Positions 5,162 to 5,510 of a stretch of 5,510 bases of DNA are shown in pieces. How positions within the stretch are numbered: the first letter of the stretch is position 1; each line of letters begins with the position of its first letter. Source of the DNA: Dehalococcoidia bacterium (GTDB taxonomy: Bacteria > Chloroflexota > Dehalococcoidia > JAENJB01); assembly GCA_030690705.1 (NCBI GenBank), contig JAUYGE010000024.1, forward strand, positions 1-5,510. The letters run 5' to 3'. Under the pieces are notes generated by a model, which searched no databases, was not told the origin of the DNA, and worked only from the letters and a program-made list of their open reading frames with translations. Position numbers and translations under genes: made by a program.

Positions 5162-5510
5162 TTAGAAGCCCAACTTCTCCTTAACAAGGATGGTGGATAT
5201 CCGGTTGGGCACACCCTCCCGCTCATAGACGACCATTTTGCCGATGAAGGTGCCGGAGGAACCGGCCTTTTTCATTCTGGCATCTTCCAGGGGCACGACA
5301 TGCTCATGAAGCCGCTTCAACATCATCTCCAGGTCGGCGACTATCTTGTTCACCCCCACCACCCAGATTACATTCTTGGCGCCAAAGACATAGCCACCCT
5401 GGCGGCTGCCTGAAGCATCCGTCCCCAGCACTTCACCGGTCTCGGCCACAGCCTGGACGCTGCCCAGGAAATACTCGGCGGTGGTGCTGAGCCGCCTCAG
5501 GTCTGCCTGC
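5162..5510 (-). CDS. LUD-domain protein (LutC/YkgG-like), C-terminal part (5' end outside window)
   Basis: The frame is open from the right edge to the TAA at 5164-5162, giving 115 visible residues. They match the C-terminal half of LUD (DUF162) proteins. 'TTAEYFLGSVQAVAETGEVL' (9-28) corresponds to the family's 'a.yyltSvnAit.dGelv'. 'FGAKNVIWVVGVNKIVADLE' (42-61) corresponds to 'GPkkVi.vvGvNKIv.dle', and the chain ends with 'ISTILVKEKLGF'. LUD proteins include LutB/LutC of L-lactate oxidation and many stand-alone members of unknown role. No cysteine is present in the visible part, so it lacks the cysteine-rich tail seen in some YkgG-type members. A GTG at 5449 is not the true start, because conserved family sequence continues upstream of it to the edge. 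Its stop directly abuts the stop of the convergent DUF1122-like gene. Confidence 0.85.
   Translation of the reverse strand, partial: QADLRRLSTTAEYFLGSVQAVAETGEVLGTDASGSRQGGYVFGAKNVIWVVGVNKIVADLEMMLKRLHEHVVPLEDARMKKAGSSGTFIGKMVVYEREGVPNRISTILVKEKLGF

Noticed and set aside
5164..5210. Possible terminator: AGAAG/CTTCT hairpin (5164-5178) followed on the minus strand by AATTATTTT, plus a longer gcccaac/gttgggc inverted repeat (5168-5174 and 5204-5210)
   Set aside because: The short stem has only 5 bp and is A/T-rich, the downstream T run is interrupted, and the longer repeat lies inside the LUD coding sequence with a 29-nt loop. This is too weak to call without RNA data.

Overview
The window is a moderately GC-rich bacterial segment with compact, tightly spaced genes. 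It carries two short repeats of kinds I recall as dispersed in many environmental genomes: an intergenic 'cgtcattgcgag…gaagcaatc' type element, and a 'ccccttcg…ggctcaggg' type element inside a gene. Together with stand-alone flavoproteins, a small dicluster ferredoxin and a LUD-domain protein, this fits an uncultured anaerobe, possibly Chloroflexota/Dehalococcoidia-like. That placement is an impression from gene style and repeats and is held with low confidence.

Layout, left to right. (1) Positions 1-170, + strand: the C-terminal 55 residues of a HicA-family toxin, cut by the window edge. (2) Positions 190-2584, - strand: a three-gene unit transcribed leftward. Its genes encode a 579-aa flavoprotein of the succinate dehydrogenase/fumarate reductase/AprA superfamily, a 72-aa 2x[4Fe-4S] ferredoxin overlapping it by 10 bp, and a gamma-glutamylcyclotransferase-like protein 2 bp further on. 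(3) Positions 2585-2782: a divergent intergenic region with two facing-away sigma70-type promoters and an imperfect inverted-repeat element (about 2645-2706) wedged between them. (4) Positions 2783-5161, + strand: a two-gene unit encoding a 501-aa FAD_binding_2 flavoprotein (fumarate reductase/tricarballylate dehydrogenase/KstD-like) and, 3 bp later, a 289-aa DUF1122-like protein with a duplicated lysine-rich tail. (5) Positions 5162-5510, - strand: the C-terminal part of a LUD-domain protein (LutC/YkgG-like), whose stop codon directly abuts the stop of the convergent preceding gene.

The core of the window is two divergent redox units, each led by a flavoprotein with the same general FAD fold but from different subfamilies. 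The leftward flavoprotein very likely exchanges electrons with the adjacent dicluster ferredoxin, in an AprA/AprB-like arrangement. Neither flavoprotein keeps a clear copy of every arginine expected of a true fumarate reductase or succinate dehydrogenase, so both substrates are unknown. No CRISPR array, tRNA, rRNA or transposase gene was seen. No novel defence or mobile system is evident. The most interesting items are the repeat between the two promoters, the repeat-derived peptide inside the 501-aa flavoprotein, the duplicated basic tail of the DUF1122-like protein, and the unexplained coupling of a GGCT-like enzyme to a redox pair.
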